Shown here: one piece after another, positions 48,381 through 56,609 of the stretch
Layout: each line of letters opens with the position of its first letter
Numbering within the stretch: the stretch's first letter is position 1
Assembly: GCF_030863805.1 (NCBI RefSeq)
Contig: NZ_CP132957.1
Location: forward strand, 372,001-436,000
Length of the DNA: 64,000 nt
Origin: Kineothrix sp. MB12-C1
Lineage (GTDB): Bacteria; Bacillota; Clostridia; Lachnospirales; Lachnospiraceae
Direction of reading: 5' to 3'
Translations under genes and position numbers: made by a program
The notes under the pieces: generated by a model
Database searches by the model: none
The model's input: the letters and a program-made list of their open reading frames with translations, nothing else
What the model was told of the DNA's origin: nothing

Positions 48381-48972
48381 ACTCGCTCCTTCCTATTATT
48401 TCTGCCTCTTCATTCACAGAATCACTTTCCTGTGCTTTCACATCTATAATCACTTCGTTCAGCTCTGCCTTTTTCCCTTTAATCATATAGAAACCGCCCA
48501 GCACAATACCTATCCCAACAACCATCTGCGGAATTGTATATCCGATACGGCGAAGCACAATAATCATCTCGTTAGGAAGATAAGAATAACAAATGTCCAT
48601 AATGCTATTCCACAAGAGAACCATACCTATGATAATCAAGGCCGATGCAATTACTTTTCTGAGTTTCTGCGCTCCTACCTTTTCCCATTGGAAAAAAGAA
48701 TCCAGATGGAATAAGTAGTCGTCCTCCACATTGTTCAAGTCCGTATCCGACATACTGGCAAGATTATGCACATGGAAGAATCCATAAAACCATACGATTA
48801 AAATGAGGTAAACCAAAGCCGACAGATTAAGAAATTGAATAATTGCCAATAATCCGAAGCATATCCCCATAAGGCTGACACCCATTTTCATAAATCCCAT
48901 ATACATTTCTCCGGCTCCCGGAATCAGGGAAAAGCAAAATGTTAAAAACTTGTTCTTTTTTCTTCTATTCAT
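48349..48972 (-). CDS. Membrane protein of the sigma operon
   Basis: 207 residues with about five hydrophobic helices. The first part (FLTFCFSLIPGAGEMYMGFMKMGVSLMGI) is like TM2-domain proteins. A charged loop (NVEDDYLFHLDSFFQWEKVG) follows, then two more helices and a cytoplasmic acidic tail. The start is ATG 48972, with GGAGG eight bases upstream. The specific role is unknown; position in the ECF operon suggests envelope function. Confidence 0.75.
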   Translation of the reverse strand: MNRRKKNKFLTFCFSLIPGAGEMYMGFMKMGVSLMGICFGLLAIIQFLNLSALVYLILIVWFYGFFHVHNLASMSDTDLNNVEDDYLFHLDSFFQWEKVGAQKLRKVIASALIIIGMVLLWNSIMDICYSYLPNEMIIVLRRIGYTIPQMVVGIGIVLGGFYMIKGKKAELNEVIIDVKAQESDSVNEEAEIIGRSEYGTDEGRKDA

Positions 48973-48989
48973 TATTTTTTCCTCCATTT

Positions 48990-49481
48990 TTAATTTGTCA
49001 ACTCGCTCCACATATGAACGAGATCTTGCGACTTATTTTCTATAAGCTCTCCTAGATTACTTTTATTTCCCTTGCTATCATTCAGAAGTTTTCTATTTTC
49101 TTCTTCATAACGTTCCATATCCTCGTTGATTCTTCGTTCTATCCTACTTTCATTTTTCAGTTCCGGAATACCTGTAAAGTCTAAGGGGACAGCGGTCAAA
49201 CAGAAAATTGCCATGGCTGCAGCCGCCAAAATCTTGACACTATATGCCATAAACTGTTTTTGCACCACTTTCTTGCGTTCGACTGCATCGAAGGAATTGA
49301 TTCCGCTCACTATCGATACGCTTTTCAACGAGCTTTGTTCTTCTTGCTCTGCCAGCTTAAATACTTCACCCATAATCTGACTCTTAAGATAAACAGGAGC
49401 TTTTATTATACTATCTTTCTCCACTTCCTTAAGAAAGGCTTCCAGTTCTTCATCATTCAGATATCTGTACTCTTCCTTCAT
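48990..49481 (-). CDS. Putative anti-sigma factor, single-pass membrane protein
   Basis: 163 residues. The cytoplasmic N-terminal ~85 residues begin with YLNDEELEAFLKEVEKD, the region expected to bind the sigma factor. One transmembrane helix is at about 88-106, followed by an external charged coiled-coil-like part (ESRIERRINEDMERYEEENRKLL). No zinc-binding HxxxCxxC motif is visible. It overlaps the sigma gene by four bases, the usual arrangement for ECF sigma/anti-sigma pairs. Confidence 0.75.
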   Translation of the reverse strand: MKEEYRYLNDEELEAFLKEVEKDSIIKAPVYLKSQIMGEVFKLAEQEEQSSLKSVSIVSGINSFDAVERKKVVQKQFMAYSVKILAAAAMAIFCLTAVPLDFTGIPELKNESRIERRINEDMERYEEENRKLLNDSKGNKSNLGELIENKSQDLVHMWSELTN

Positions 49482-50026
49482 GCACTCTTCTCCTTCCCAT
49501 ATAGTTTCCTAAGCATATCCCGCGCCCTATAAATTTGTGTCTGAACTGTTTTTATATTTTCGTTCCTTTTCTTCGCGATTTCCTCCGCCTTAAGTTCATC
49601 GTAATAAACCGCTTTCGCAATTTCATTATAGGGAGACTTCAACCTACTGCAATAAGTAAGTAATTGCTCTCGCACTTCTTCTTCCAGACATAGTTCTTCC
49701 GGCGAGCTACGTGTTTCACTTTGCTGTTCGAAAAATAAATCTTCAGTAGGTACTGACCTTCGCCCTGCACTTCTTAAGTAATCAATGCTTTTGTTCGTAG
49801 CCACTTTACACAGCCATGCCTTTTCATTCATATCTTTTAGTTCATCCATATGCTTATATGCGGTGAGGAAGGTCTCCTGAGTCAAATCCTCAGCGGCAAA
49901 ATAGTCTGCTGTCACCTTATAACAAACGGAAAAGACAAGGTTCTGATAAGTATCAATCATCGCTGACAGCAGTTGTTCTTTCTTTATTTGATTAATACTT
50001 CTCACCCCTTCCTTTTTCGTATTCAT
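49478..50026 (-). CDS. ECF-type RNA polymerase sigma factor
   Basis: A sigma-70 family protein of the extracytoplasmic function type. Region 2 is visible in VFSVCYKVTADYFAAEDLTQETFLTAYKHM and region 4 in KSPYNEIAKAVYYDELKAEEIAKKRNENIKTVQTQIYRARDMLRK. The start is uncertain: the ATG at 50026 has no ribosome-binding site and a TATAAT-like box is only three bases upstream, while GTG 50005 follows GGAAGG. It leads a four-gene operon with an anti-sigma factor and two membrane proteins. Confidence 0.88.
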   Translation of the reverse strand: MNTKKEGVRSINQIKKEQLLSAMIDTYQNLVFSVCYKVTADYFAAEDLTQETFLTAYKHMDELKDMNEKAWLCKVATNKSIDYLRSAGRRSVPTEDLFFEQQSETRSSPEELCLEEEVREQLLTYCSRLKSPYNEIAKAVYYDELKAEEIAKKRNENIKTVQTQIYRARDMLRKLYGKEKSA

Positions 50027-50165
50027 TTATTATAACGTATTGCTTTCCAGAAAATCTTCAATTTTATTAATTCTTAAAAAGCTTCTTAAAAAGCTCTTAA
50101 AAAGAAAAACACAAGGGTTCGACTTTTCACTGTCGTAATTCCTTGTGTCTTTCATTATTTTATCA

Positions 50166-50272
50166 TACCTTGTCCGCAAGCGGCCATGGTATGTTTTTTG
50201 CACACTCGCTTTGCTCGGCGCAGTATAATATTGTTTAAATATTATACCTTGTCCGCAAGCGGCCACGGTATA
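50166..50272. repeat. Cluster of short palindromic repeats
   Basis: A 27-base unit beginning TACCTTGTCCGCAAGCGG occurs twice (50166-50192 and 50246-50272) with one difference, each with a CCGC-AA-GCGG core. Between them, 50209-50233 repeats a sequence also found exactly at 20658-20682, and GTATAATATT/AATATTATAC forms a hairpin. It looks like an intergenic REP-like or small mobile palindromic element. Confidence 0.65.
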
Positions 50273-50284
50273 CCTTACTATTTT

Positions 50285-50932
50285 CTATTTATTTTTCTCT
50301 TCGTTTGACTTTTCCTTTTTTCCTTCTTTTTTCGTCTCTTCTACAGCCTTTCCCAAGCTATCTACCATCTTCTCGATCAGCAGCTTCTTCACATATACAT
50401 CGAAGCTAAGCATACAGATAAAAGAAAATAATTGCAGAAATTCCCTATCCTCATCCGGGGCCCTCTCAAAGGTATCCCTGGATATATGATACTTGTTTAT
50501 CACATCTTCTTTCAAGACATCTACCTGCTCTTTTTCCAGACCGAATACTTCTTTGTATACCTCTCCCAACCCGAATTCATCATTTCTGAAAAAATGCTCC
50601 GTTAACGGATTGAGAAGAGTCTGAATGTCGTTAATGGTCAAAATTCCCTTATAATAGTAAATGAAAATCAAGAGCAAGATATGTTCCTTGGAATACTTCT
50701 TTTTCTCCGGAGGAGGAAGTAAATCATTCTTCGCATAGTTATTAATCATCGTTTTGGTCAGAATCTTATCGTCTCCCGGATTTCTCGTAGCGCTCTTTAG
50801 CTTTTTATCCATAAACGTTGTTACTTGATCCATGTACAAATCTATATTAGGGATATCCTCTAGCTTTATATACTGTATCCGATCTAAGCTTTCTATTATG
50901 CTATTTAATAAATCATCCTTATCAATTGTCAT
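50285..50932 (-). CDS. DUF1836 domain protein
   Basis: 215 residues of the DUF1836 family found in Firmicutes. It has a MerR-like helix-turn-helix pattern: KILTKTMINNYAKNDLLPPPEKKKYSKEHILLLIFIYYYK, which suggests DNA binding. The C-terminus is a charged tail. Function is unknown; a role in regulation is an inference from the domain. The AGGTG motif before ATG 50932 is a weak ribosome-binding site. Confidence 0.85.
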   Translation of the reverse strand: MTIDKDDLLNSIIESLDRIQYIKLEDIPNIDLYMDQVTTFMDKKLKSATRNPGDDKILTKTMINNYAKNDLLPPPEKKKYSKEHILLLIFIYYYKGILTINDIQTLLNPLTEHFFRNDEFGLGEVYKEVFGLEKEQVDVLKEDVINKYHISRDTFERAPDEDREFLQLFSFICMLSFDVYVKKLLIEKMVDSLGKAVEETKKEGKKEKSNEEKNK

Positions 50933-51160
50933 AGAAACACCTCTGTACTTTATTATATAGTATTAAAAACCACATGGCAAGCATAAACTTTTGCTTCCCA
51001 TCGATAGTATAGGCCACAATTCCTCTTTTTAAGTCCTCCTTTACTTTATAACTTTAATATGATAAAATGAAGCATATTGAGTTGTAAGGCTTTAAAGCGC
51101 AAAAGCAATCATGTCCGTTGCACAAAGTTTACAGACTACAAGAAAGGTATGGTTATTGAC

Positions 51161-51451
51161 ATGAATAAGAAAATAAGGACGGATGCTGTCGATCATTTAT
51201 TTGATGGCTTTCTTAGTTTGAAGGATAAGGAGGAATGCTACAGCTTCTTCGAAGATTTATGTACGGTCAACGAGTTGTTGTCCCTTTCACAGAGATTCGA
51301 AGTCGCTGCTATGTTACGCGACCGCAAGACATATCTGGAAATTGCGGAAAAGACCGGTGCTTCTACGGCAACCATTAGCCGCGTAAATCGTTCCCTCAAT
51401 TATGGAAATGATGGATACGAGCTTGTATTCGAGAGAATGGATCCGCAATAA
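51161..51451 (+). CDS. YerC/YecD family TrpR-related DNA-binding protein
   Basis: A 96-residue TrpR-superfamily repressor-like protein. It has the signature LCTVNELLSLSQRFEVAAMLRDRKTYLEIAEKTGASTATISRVNRSLNYG, with the helix-turn-helix in the second half. Relatives such as YerC are linked to control of amino acid or histidine genes, mostly without direct proof. The ATG at 51161 matches the family's start; upstream Met codons at 51077 and 51149 are less likely. Confidence 0.87.
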   Translation: MNKKIRTDAVDHLFDGFLSLKDKEECYSFFEDLCTVNELLSLSQRFEVAAMLRDRKTYLEIAEKTGASTATISRVNRSLNYGNDGYELVFERMDPQ

Positions 51452-51461
51452 AATAAGCCTG

Positions 51462-51510
51462 AAAAAGGCCGGAAAGAAAATCCACGATTGGATTACTTTC
51501 CGGCCTTTTT
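51462..51510. terminator. Bidirectional terminator after yerC-like gene and bactofilin
   Basis: A strong stem: AAAAAGGCCGGAAA (51462-51475) with TTTCCGGCCTTTTT (51497-51510), extended by an AATCCA/TGGATT inner pair. It is flanked by A and T runs and lies between convergent genes. Confidence 0.9.
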
Positions 51511-51524
51511 ACCGCTTTCAAATC

Positions 51525-51923
51525 TTAGACTTCCGTCTCCGGTATCTCCGCCGCTATTAACTCTGACTCAATATCCTGAGTATTCATAGTGCATTGTCCC
51601 TGGAATACAGCATTTTCATCGATAATCAAACTTCTCGTCTTGATATTTCCGTCTATCTTTCCTGTCGCGGATACCTCTATCCGACCGCCGGAGTTCATAT
51701 CTCCTTTTATCGTTCCGGCAACCATAATACTGCTTCCCTTTACATTGCCGTTTATCGTTCCCGTGGGGCTGACAATAACGATTCCTTCAGAGCTCACATC
51801 TCCTTTTACCGTTCCTTCAATTCGGATCGTTTCCTTGGCGGTAATATTGCCTTCCATTATCATATCCGCGCCTACAATACTGCTGATTTTAGCATTCAAA
51901 TGCTCTTGTTTCTTACCCAACAT
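51525..51923 (-). CDS. Bactofilin (polymer-forming cytoskeletal protein)
   Basis: 132 residues of beta-helix repeats of the bactofilin type: ISSIVGADMIMEGNITAKETIRIEGTVKGDVSSEGIVIV, with regular G-I-x-G and G-N-V/I-K-G turns every ~17 residues. Bactofilins form filaments that organise cell-wall enzymes. It starts nine bases after a LytM-like gene, a pairing seen in other bacteria where the peptidase and bactofilin work together. AGGAGG precedes the ATG. Confidence 0.93.
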   Translation of the reverse strand: MLGKKQEHLNAKISSIVGADMIMEGNITAKETIRIEGTVKGDVSSEGIVIVSPTGTINGNVKGSSIMVAGTIKGDMNSGGRIEVSATGKIDGNIKTRSLIIDENAVFQGQCTMNTQDIESELIAAEIPETEV

Positions 51924-51932
51924 AACTTCCTC

Positions 51933-52718
51933 CTAACCATTAATTTCAATCATTTCCATTGGATCAATATATGTATTTTCCTGTTTGATACTGTATCCCA
52001 TATCTACATTTCCCTCTGATATTACATACAATATAGCACCTCTCATCACTTCATCGCCAACCTTTACCAGCGGGTTGCCTCCATTGCGATATATTGTAAC
52101 ATATCCGTTGCCGTGATCAATGCTAATTGAATTGCCGTACTCTATATCCGCAATTACCTCAATCACATTCCCTGCTCCGGAAGCAATTACTTTGGCTCCT
52201 GTGGCTGCAGTAAATACCACTTCTTTTCTATCCGTATTCTCAACGGCTGCGGCCGTTTCCTGCTCCGCCGCTTGATCTTCCTCTCCATCTTCACGAGTTT
52301 CTTCTACCCCTTCGCTCTTAATCTGTGCTGAGCCGCTCAAGGGAAATCCTTTGGGAAGATGACTCTCTTCCTGCTGTGCTGCTAAGGCTTGCTCTGCCTC
52401 CACCTTTTGATTCACCGTCTCGCTTAAGATTGCCACCTTCTGTATCAACTCTTCATTTGAAGTTTCAAGCTGTGCCTTTTCTTCCTTTAATAAATTAATC
52501 TGTTCCATCTGCTTCTTTGTACGCTCTACGGAGTCAGAGAGCGTAATGGAGCTATATACCATATAACAGATAATAAGCACTACCGCTGCGAAAATAATTC
52601 CTGTAACTGCACCAACTGCTCCTGCCTTGATGTGGAATTGCTTCCTATAATTTTTCGCGGAATCGGAGACTATCATAATGGTATAGCTTGTCTTACTTCT
52701 TCTCATTTTGAGATTCAT
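51933..52718 (-). CDS. LytM/M23-domain membrane protein, catalytic site lost
   Basis: 261 residues: one transmembrane helix (about 33-55), a coiled coil (about 65-110), an acidic Glu/Ala-rich linker, and a LytM fold from ~170 to the end. The fold is clear from NSISIDHGNGYVTIYRNGGNPLVKVGDEVMRG, but the zinc ligands are missing: the H after TIY is replaced (YRNG), and the usual HLHFE reads YSIKQE. So it likely regulates or scaffolds rather than cuts, like SpoIIQ or EnvC (inference). The start is ATG 52718 with GGAGG upstream. It is the partner of the bactofilin gene. Confidence 0.85.
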   Translation of the reverse strand: MNLKMRRSKTSYTIMIVSDSAKNYRKQFHIKAGAVGAVTGIIFAAVVLIICYMVYSSITLSDSVERTKKQMEQINLLKEEKAQLETSNEELIQKVAILSETVNQKVEAEQALAAQQEESHLPKGFPLSGSAQIKSEGVEETREDGEEDQAAEQETAAAVENTDRKEVVFTAATGAKVIASGAGNVIEVIADIEYGNSISIDHGNGYVTIYRNGGNPLVKVGDEVMRGAILYVISEGNVDMGYSIKQENTYIDPMEMIEING

Positions 52719-52814
52719 AATAAAAGTCACCTCCAGTAAACTTTACATATTTTACCATAGGTGACCTTATAAACACAACTTTATCATGAAAATTAATTGT
52801 AAATCCTTATATTT

Positions 52815-53882
52815 CTACACATTCAGCTTCATATCCCCATCATTAATCCATCCTTTTTTGCGCATGAATTCAGAAATGAGGAAAGATAAGACGGCCGGTA
52901 GTACAAAGTGCATCAATATAACCTGATATAGAATAACGCCAGGAGCCATTCCGGTTTGTATCATCGCCTGATAAGCATTAATCTGGCCTACCAGACCTGC
53001 AGTACCCATTCCTGAACCAGTCGGGTTGTTCACCATTGCGAATCCCATCGTTGAAATCGGACCCAAAATAGCACTGGTAATAATAGCCGGAAGCCATATC
53101 ACCGGCTTTTTTACAATGTTTCCCATTTGTAACATGCTCGTTCCAAGTCCCTGTGCCAACAGACCGTTTGTTTTATTTTCCCTAAATGATGCTACTGCAA
53201 AGCCTACCATATTAGCACAGCAGCCTACAACAGCCGCTCCGGCCGCAATTCCATCCAAGCCGAGAATAATTCCAAGTGCTGCGGAGCTGATGGGAAGAGT
53301 AAGAATAATTCCCATCAATACTGATACAATGATTCCCATTAAGAAAGGCGATTGAACGGTTCCCCAATTAACAAGGGATCCGAGCCACATCATAAAAGCA
53401 GAAATCGAAGGTCCTATCAATAATCCTACCGTCCCTCCGGATATGATACATGCAAAAGGAGTCACAAGAATATCCACTTTTGTCTTTCCTGCTACAAGGC
53501 GCCCAATATAAATTGCTACGGTAGCCGCAATAAATGCGCCTAAAGGTTCCCCAGGCCCTGCAAAATGAATCACACCATCTGTGAAAGCACTTCCTTCTAT
53601 GATTTTGGCTGCAAATGCTCCGATCATACCTGCCACTGCAGTCGATAGGATGACGAGCGGACTGGACTTTAGCCTAACAGCCGCACCGCACCCGATACCC
53701 GCTCCTGTCAGCGCTGCTGCCACCTTACCCATGAGAAATAGATATTCTCCAATACTTCCCGGAATTATATTCCCTATCTGCTGAATAATCGTTCCGATAA
53801 TAAGTGTAGCAAATAACCCCGATGCCATTCCGCTCATTCCTTCAATAAAGATTTCATTTAATACTTTCTTTAATTTTTCCAT
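52815..53882 (-). CDS. PTS system EIIC-like permease (PTS_EIIC_2 family)
   Basis: A 355-residue membrane protein with about ten helices, matching the PTS_EIIC_2 group: EGMSGMASGLFATLIIGTI, GAGIGCGAAVRLKSSPLV, and later SSAALGIILGLDGIAAGAAVVGCCANMVGFAV. There is no EIIA or EIIB domain and no PTS partner nearby, so it may not use phosphotransfer. It lies downstream of the NiaR gene and behind a NiaR-like sequence, which suggests nicotinate or a related compound as substrate (inference, weak). GGAGG precedes the ATG. Confidence 0.82.
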   Translation of the reverse strand: MEKLKKVLNEIFIEGMSGMASGLFATLIIGTIIQQIGNIIPGSIGEYLFLMGKVAAALTGAGIGCGAAVRLKSSPLVILSTAVAGMIGAFAAKIIEGSAFTDGVIHFAGPGEPLGAFIAATVAIYIGRLVAGKTKVDILVTPFACIISGGTVGLLIGPSISAFMMWLGSLVNWGTVQSPFLMGIIVSVLMGIILTLPISSAALGIILGLDGIAAGAAVVGCCANMVGFAVASFRENKTNGLLAQGLGTSMLQMGNIVKKPVIWLPAIITSAILGPISTMGFAMVNNPTGSGMGTAGLVGQINAYQAMIQTGMAPGVILYQVILMHFVLPAVLSFLISEFMRKKGWINDGDMKLNV

Positions 53883-53910
53883 TATTCCTCCACCCTGACT
53901 CTATATGTAT

Positions 53911-53927
53911 TGTCACCTGTCTTGTCA
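53911..53927. promoter_or_regulatory. Possible NiaR operator
   Basis: The sequence TGTCACCTGTCTTGTCA lies in the 72-base gap between niaR and the EIIC-like gene. Repeated TGTC units resemble operators of the niacin-responsive repressor. It is ~30 bases before the permease start codon. Confidence 0.35.
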
Positions 53928-53954
53928 GTCAAGGGCAAGAATAACATATCTTCA

Positions 53955-54473
53955 TTAATTAATCAAGTATCCTTTTTTCTCAAGTTCCTCTCCGATTCTG
54001 TTAAGAATCTCTTCATCACCCGCTTCCACCGTATGAAAATGCACTCCACCTGTAAGTTTATTCAGAGGTTTCGTCTCATATTTTTCTACTTGTTGTACAA
54101 AAGCTTCCGCATCTGCCCTACTGTTTATAATTAAATCGACTGCAATTTGTCCATAAATATCGTGTTCAACTACGACATCCAGAATCCTTCCTCCGCAATC
54201 AACGATAGTATTCAGTTCATCCAGAATTTCTTCATCCTTGTGTTTTACTTTGAACGTCCTTTTTTTTATATTATCATCCGATACTTCCACAAATAAAATA
54301 TAACCTTTATTCGTGGAAAGTATATTCTTATCCGTGGCGCGCAATAAAGCGATATCCTGAACAATTACCTGTCTGCTCACACCCAGTATTCCTGCCAGTT
54401 CCGTTCCTGACACGGGCAACGATTCCTCATGTAATATCTCAATTATCTTCTTCCTTCTTACGTCACCTTCCAT
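53955..54473 (-). CDS. niaR: Niacin-responsive transcription repressor NiaR
   Basis: A 172-residue protein with an N-terminal HTH_11 winged helix (RRKKIIEILHEESLPVSGTELAGILGVSRQVIVQDIALLRA) and a C-terminal 3H domain. The three His positions are in KVKHKDE, VEHDIYGQIAVDL and GGVHFHTV. NiaR represses NAD biosynthesis or niacin uptake genes when nicotinate is present. The downstream permease gene is a likely target (inference). Confidence 0.93.
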   Translation of the reverse strand: MEGDVRRKKIIEILHEESLPVSGTELAGILGVSRQVIVQDIALLRATDKNILSTNKGYILFVEVSDDNIKKRTFKVKHKDEEILDELNTIVDCGGRILDVVVEHDIYGQIAVDLIINSRADAEAFVQQVEKYETKPLNKLTGGVHFHTVEAGDEEILNRIGEELEKKGYLIN

Positions 54474-54548
54474 AATTACAGCCCTATCCTTTTCTACCGA
54501 TTATCTATGATTGATATTTCCGTTTCCCATAGCATGGACAGCAAAAAA

Positions 54549-54573
54549 GACACTTACTAAAAGCAAGTGCCTT
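54549..54573 (-). terminator. Terminator-like hairpin upstream of niaR
   Basis: On the minus strand GGCACTT and AAGTGTC arms are followed by TTTTTT. It lies 75 bases before the niaR start, yet no minus-strand gene lies upstream: a small RNA or an attenuator is possible. The rest of 54574-54760 is AT-rich and shows no gene. Confidence 0.5.
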
Positions 54574-54808
54574 TTCCATGTAAAAGGGGAATTTTACATT
54601 TGGATTAACTATTGTTAAATCCTTTGTTAAGAATATCATGTGTTTCTAATATTGTATTTGCACTATCTGCATAATTATTTGACATTTCAATCTTTTTATT
54701 TTTATTTCATTTTTATTCACATTTTCATTTACTTTTTCGTTTATATATGATATTCTATGGGTGTCGTGTAATGGTATACGATATATTTATTTTGTGGAGG
54801 TATCTCAA

Positions 54809-55009
54809 ATGAACAAAGGTACAGTAAAATGGTTTAACAACCAAAAAGGTTATGGCTTCATCTCTGATGAGCAGGGAAATGATGTATTCGTACATTACTC
54901 AGGACTTAACATGGACGGCTTCAAGTCTCTTGACGAAGGCGCTGCAGTTCAGTTCGAAGTAATCAACGGCGAAAAAGGTCCCCAGGCTGTTAACGTAACT
55001 AGGTTATAA
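54809..55009 (+). CDS. Cold-shock protein CspA family
   Basis: 66 residues with a full cold-shock domain: [30 protein letters not shown], with RNP1 (KGYGFI) and RNP2 (VFVHY). It binds single-stranded RNA and DNA. The start is ATG 54809 after GTGGAGG. It has a long AT-rich 5' region, as is common for csp genes, and its own terminator. Confidence 0.96.
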   Translation: MNKGTVKWFNNQKGYGFISDEQGNDVFVHYSGLNMDGFKSLDEGAAVQFEVINGEKGPQAVNVTRL

Positions 55010-55170
55010 TTAGCACTTCGCTAATATAACAAGCTTTAATCAGTATCAACATGTGCCTTTTCATATATAAATAATATACTTTATTAAAATTGTTAATAAT
55101 AGCAATCGTTTAATAATGGCTTTTATTTAGAATTTGTAATATGGTAACAGTTTTGGTAACGGATTAAGGA

Positions 55171-55206
55171 AAGAACCTATCTGCATCAGATAGGTTCTTT
55201 TTTTGT
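55171..55206 (+). terminator. Terminator after the csp gene
   Basis: A perfect 12-bp stem AAGAACCTATCT (55171-55182) and complement (55188-55199), followed by a long T-run on the plus strand. Confidence 0.9.
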
Positions 55207-55210
55207 TCTT

Positions 55211-55993
55211 TTATTTTTGTTCTTTTATATATGTAAGCACTTCTTCCCACTTCATACTGCCTCCAAATAGATCAAGAGCACTTCCTATCGTTACATTCAC
55301 TCTTCCCTTGCCAAGCTCCCTCAGTTTCTTCAAATCAGAAAAATTATGAACACCTCCTGCATAGGTGACAGGAATCTTCCCCCAGCCTCCAAGCAGTCCG
55401 GCCAATTCTTCCTCAATTCCTTCCGCTTTTCCTTCCACATCCACGGCATGAATTAAAAATTCATCACAATAATTGGAAAACTCATCAAGCATCTCAAGAG
55501 ATAACTCTACCTTCGTATAATTTTGCCATCGATCGGTCACAATATAATAACGGTCATCCTTTTTGCGACAACTTAAATCTAAAACAATTTTTTCCTTTCC
55601 CACTTTGGAAACTAATTTCTCCAAATTTTCATATTTTATACTTCCATCCCTAAAGACATAGGAAGTTACAATCACATGCGAAGCACCGTGTTCTAAATAT
55701 TCCTCCGCATTATCCGCTGTAATTCCTCCGCCTATCTGAAGGTTCTCCGGATATGCATTAAGGGCTTTTATTGCCTGTTCCTTCGTTTCTTTGAAAAAAT
55801 TGCTGGATACAGCGTTCAAAAGAATGATATGTCCGCCTTTCAATTGGTGCTTTTTATATAAATTTGCATAAAAAGCTGCATCCAATTCGGACACATAATT
55901 TTCACTGGCGGCATCACCTTCATCTTTTAAGCTTCCGCCTATAATTTGTTTTACTTTTCCGTTATGAATATCGATACAAGGTCTAAACTCCAT
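55211..55993 (-). CDS. hisA: HisA-like isomerase (eukaryotic/archaeal-type branch)
   Basis: A 260-residue TIM barrel of the HisA family, which isomerises ProFAR in histidine synthesis. It begins EFRPCIDIHNGKVKQIIGGSL (catalytic Asp8) and has LQIGGGITADNAEEYLEHGASHVIV, then the second half LIHAVDVEGKAEG with VTYAGGVHNFSDL. The N-terminal DIHNGKVKQIIGG with a Cys resembles the variant of HisA found outside usual bacterial operons. No other his genes are near. The start ATG 55993 follows GGAGG; the frame remains open upstream but is antisense to the neighbouring lipoprotein. Confidence 0.85.
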   Translation of the reverse strand: MEFRPCIDIHNGKVKQIIGGSLKDEGDAASENYVSELDAAFYANLYKKHQLKGGHIILLNAVSSNFFKETKEQAIKALNAYPENLQIGGGITADNAEEYLEHGASHVIVTSYVFRDGSIKYENLEKLVSKVGKEKIVLDLSCRKKDDRYYIVTDRWQNYTKVELSLEMLDEFSNYCDEFLIHAVDVEGKAEGIEEELAGLLGGWGKIPVTYAGGVHNFSDLKKLRELGKGRVNVTIGSALDLFGGSMKWEEVLTYIKEQK

Positions 55994-56111
55994 TTTTATT
56001 GCCGGCCTCCGTATATTTTTTGTCTCTTTGAACATAATACATAAGGAACACCCGCCTGCTGTGTGCATATGGGTGCGATATGTTTTAACTTGATAAGATG
56101 GAGGGAATATT

Positions 56112-56570
56112 ATGAAAAACAGTAAAAAGCTGATATCGGTCTCTCTTATTGTGCTCATGCTCGGTCTTGTTACTGCCTGCGGTAACAGAACGACAACCGA
56201 CACGAAGAACGATACGGGAACCACTACCGGTACTACTACAAATGGTACCGATAACGGCACTGGTCTTGGCACCACTAATACAAACAATACAACCGGTACC
56301 ACGAACACCACAGATACTACAAACACTACAGATACCACAGACACCGCAAATGATAGTTTAAATAACGATGTAAACGGTGCGGACAATGCAACAAATGGAG
56401 TCGGTGATGGCGTAGGTAACACGACCGATAACCTTGACGACAACAATACAAATACCGGTTCTGTATTAGAAGATGCCGGAAATGCAGTTGGCGATGTCGT
56501 AGATGATGTTGCTGATGGCGTATCTAATATTGCTGATGACGTAGTTGGCAATACAAAAACTAATCCTTAA
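56112..56570 (+). CDS. Threonine/asparagine/aspartate-rich lipoprotein
   Basis: 152 residues. A signal peptide with lipobox LVTAC (Cys23) is followed by a low-complexity stretch of Thr, Asn, Asp and Gly (TNTTDTTNTTDTTDTAND). It ends in an acidic heptad-like part (VGDVVDDVADGVSNIADDVV). It is probably a surface-anchored spacer protein; function unknown. The ribosome-binding site GATGGAGGG is before the ATG. It is divergent from hisA. Confidence 0.85.
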   Translation: MKNSKKLISVSLIVLMLGLVTACGNRTTTDTKNDTGTTTGTTTNGTDNGTGLGTTNTNNTTGTTNTTDTTNTTDTTDTANDSLNNDVNGADNATNGVGDGVGNTTDNLDDNNTNTGSVLEDAGNAVGDVVDDVADGVSNIADDVVGNTKTNP

Positions 56571-56609
56571 TAGCACTGCCACTTAAAATAGGGGGACTTT
56601 AACGTCTCC

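Noticed and set aside
50030-50266. 78-residue frame upstream of the sigma factor gene
   Set aside because: It is built from the REP-like repeats and a CTTAAAAAG triplet repeat; no family resemblance.
55994-56551. N-terminal extension of the HisA-like frame, rich in Val, Pro and Ser
   Set aside because: It is the antisense of the Thr-rich lipoprotein gene; the HisA start at 55993 has a ribosome-binding site and matches the family.
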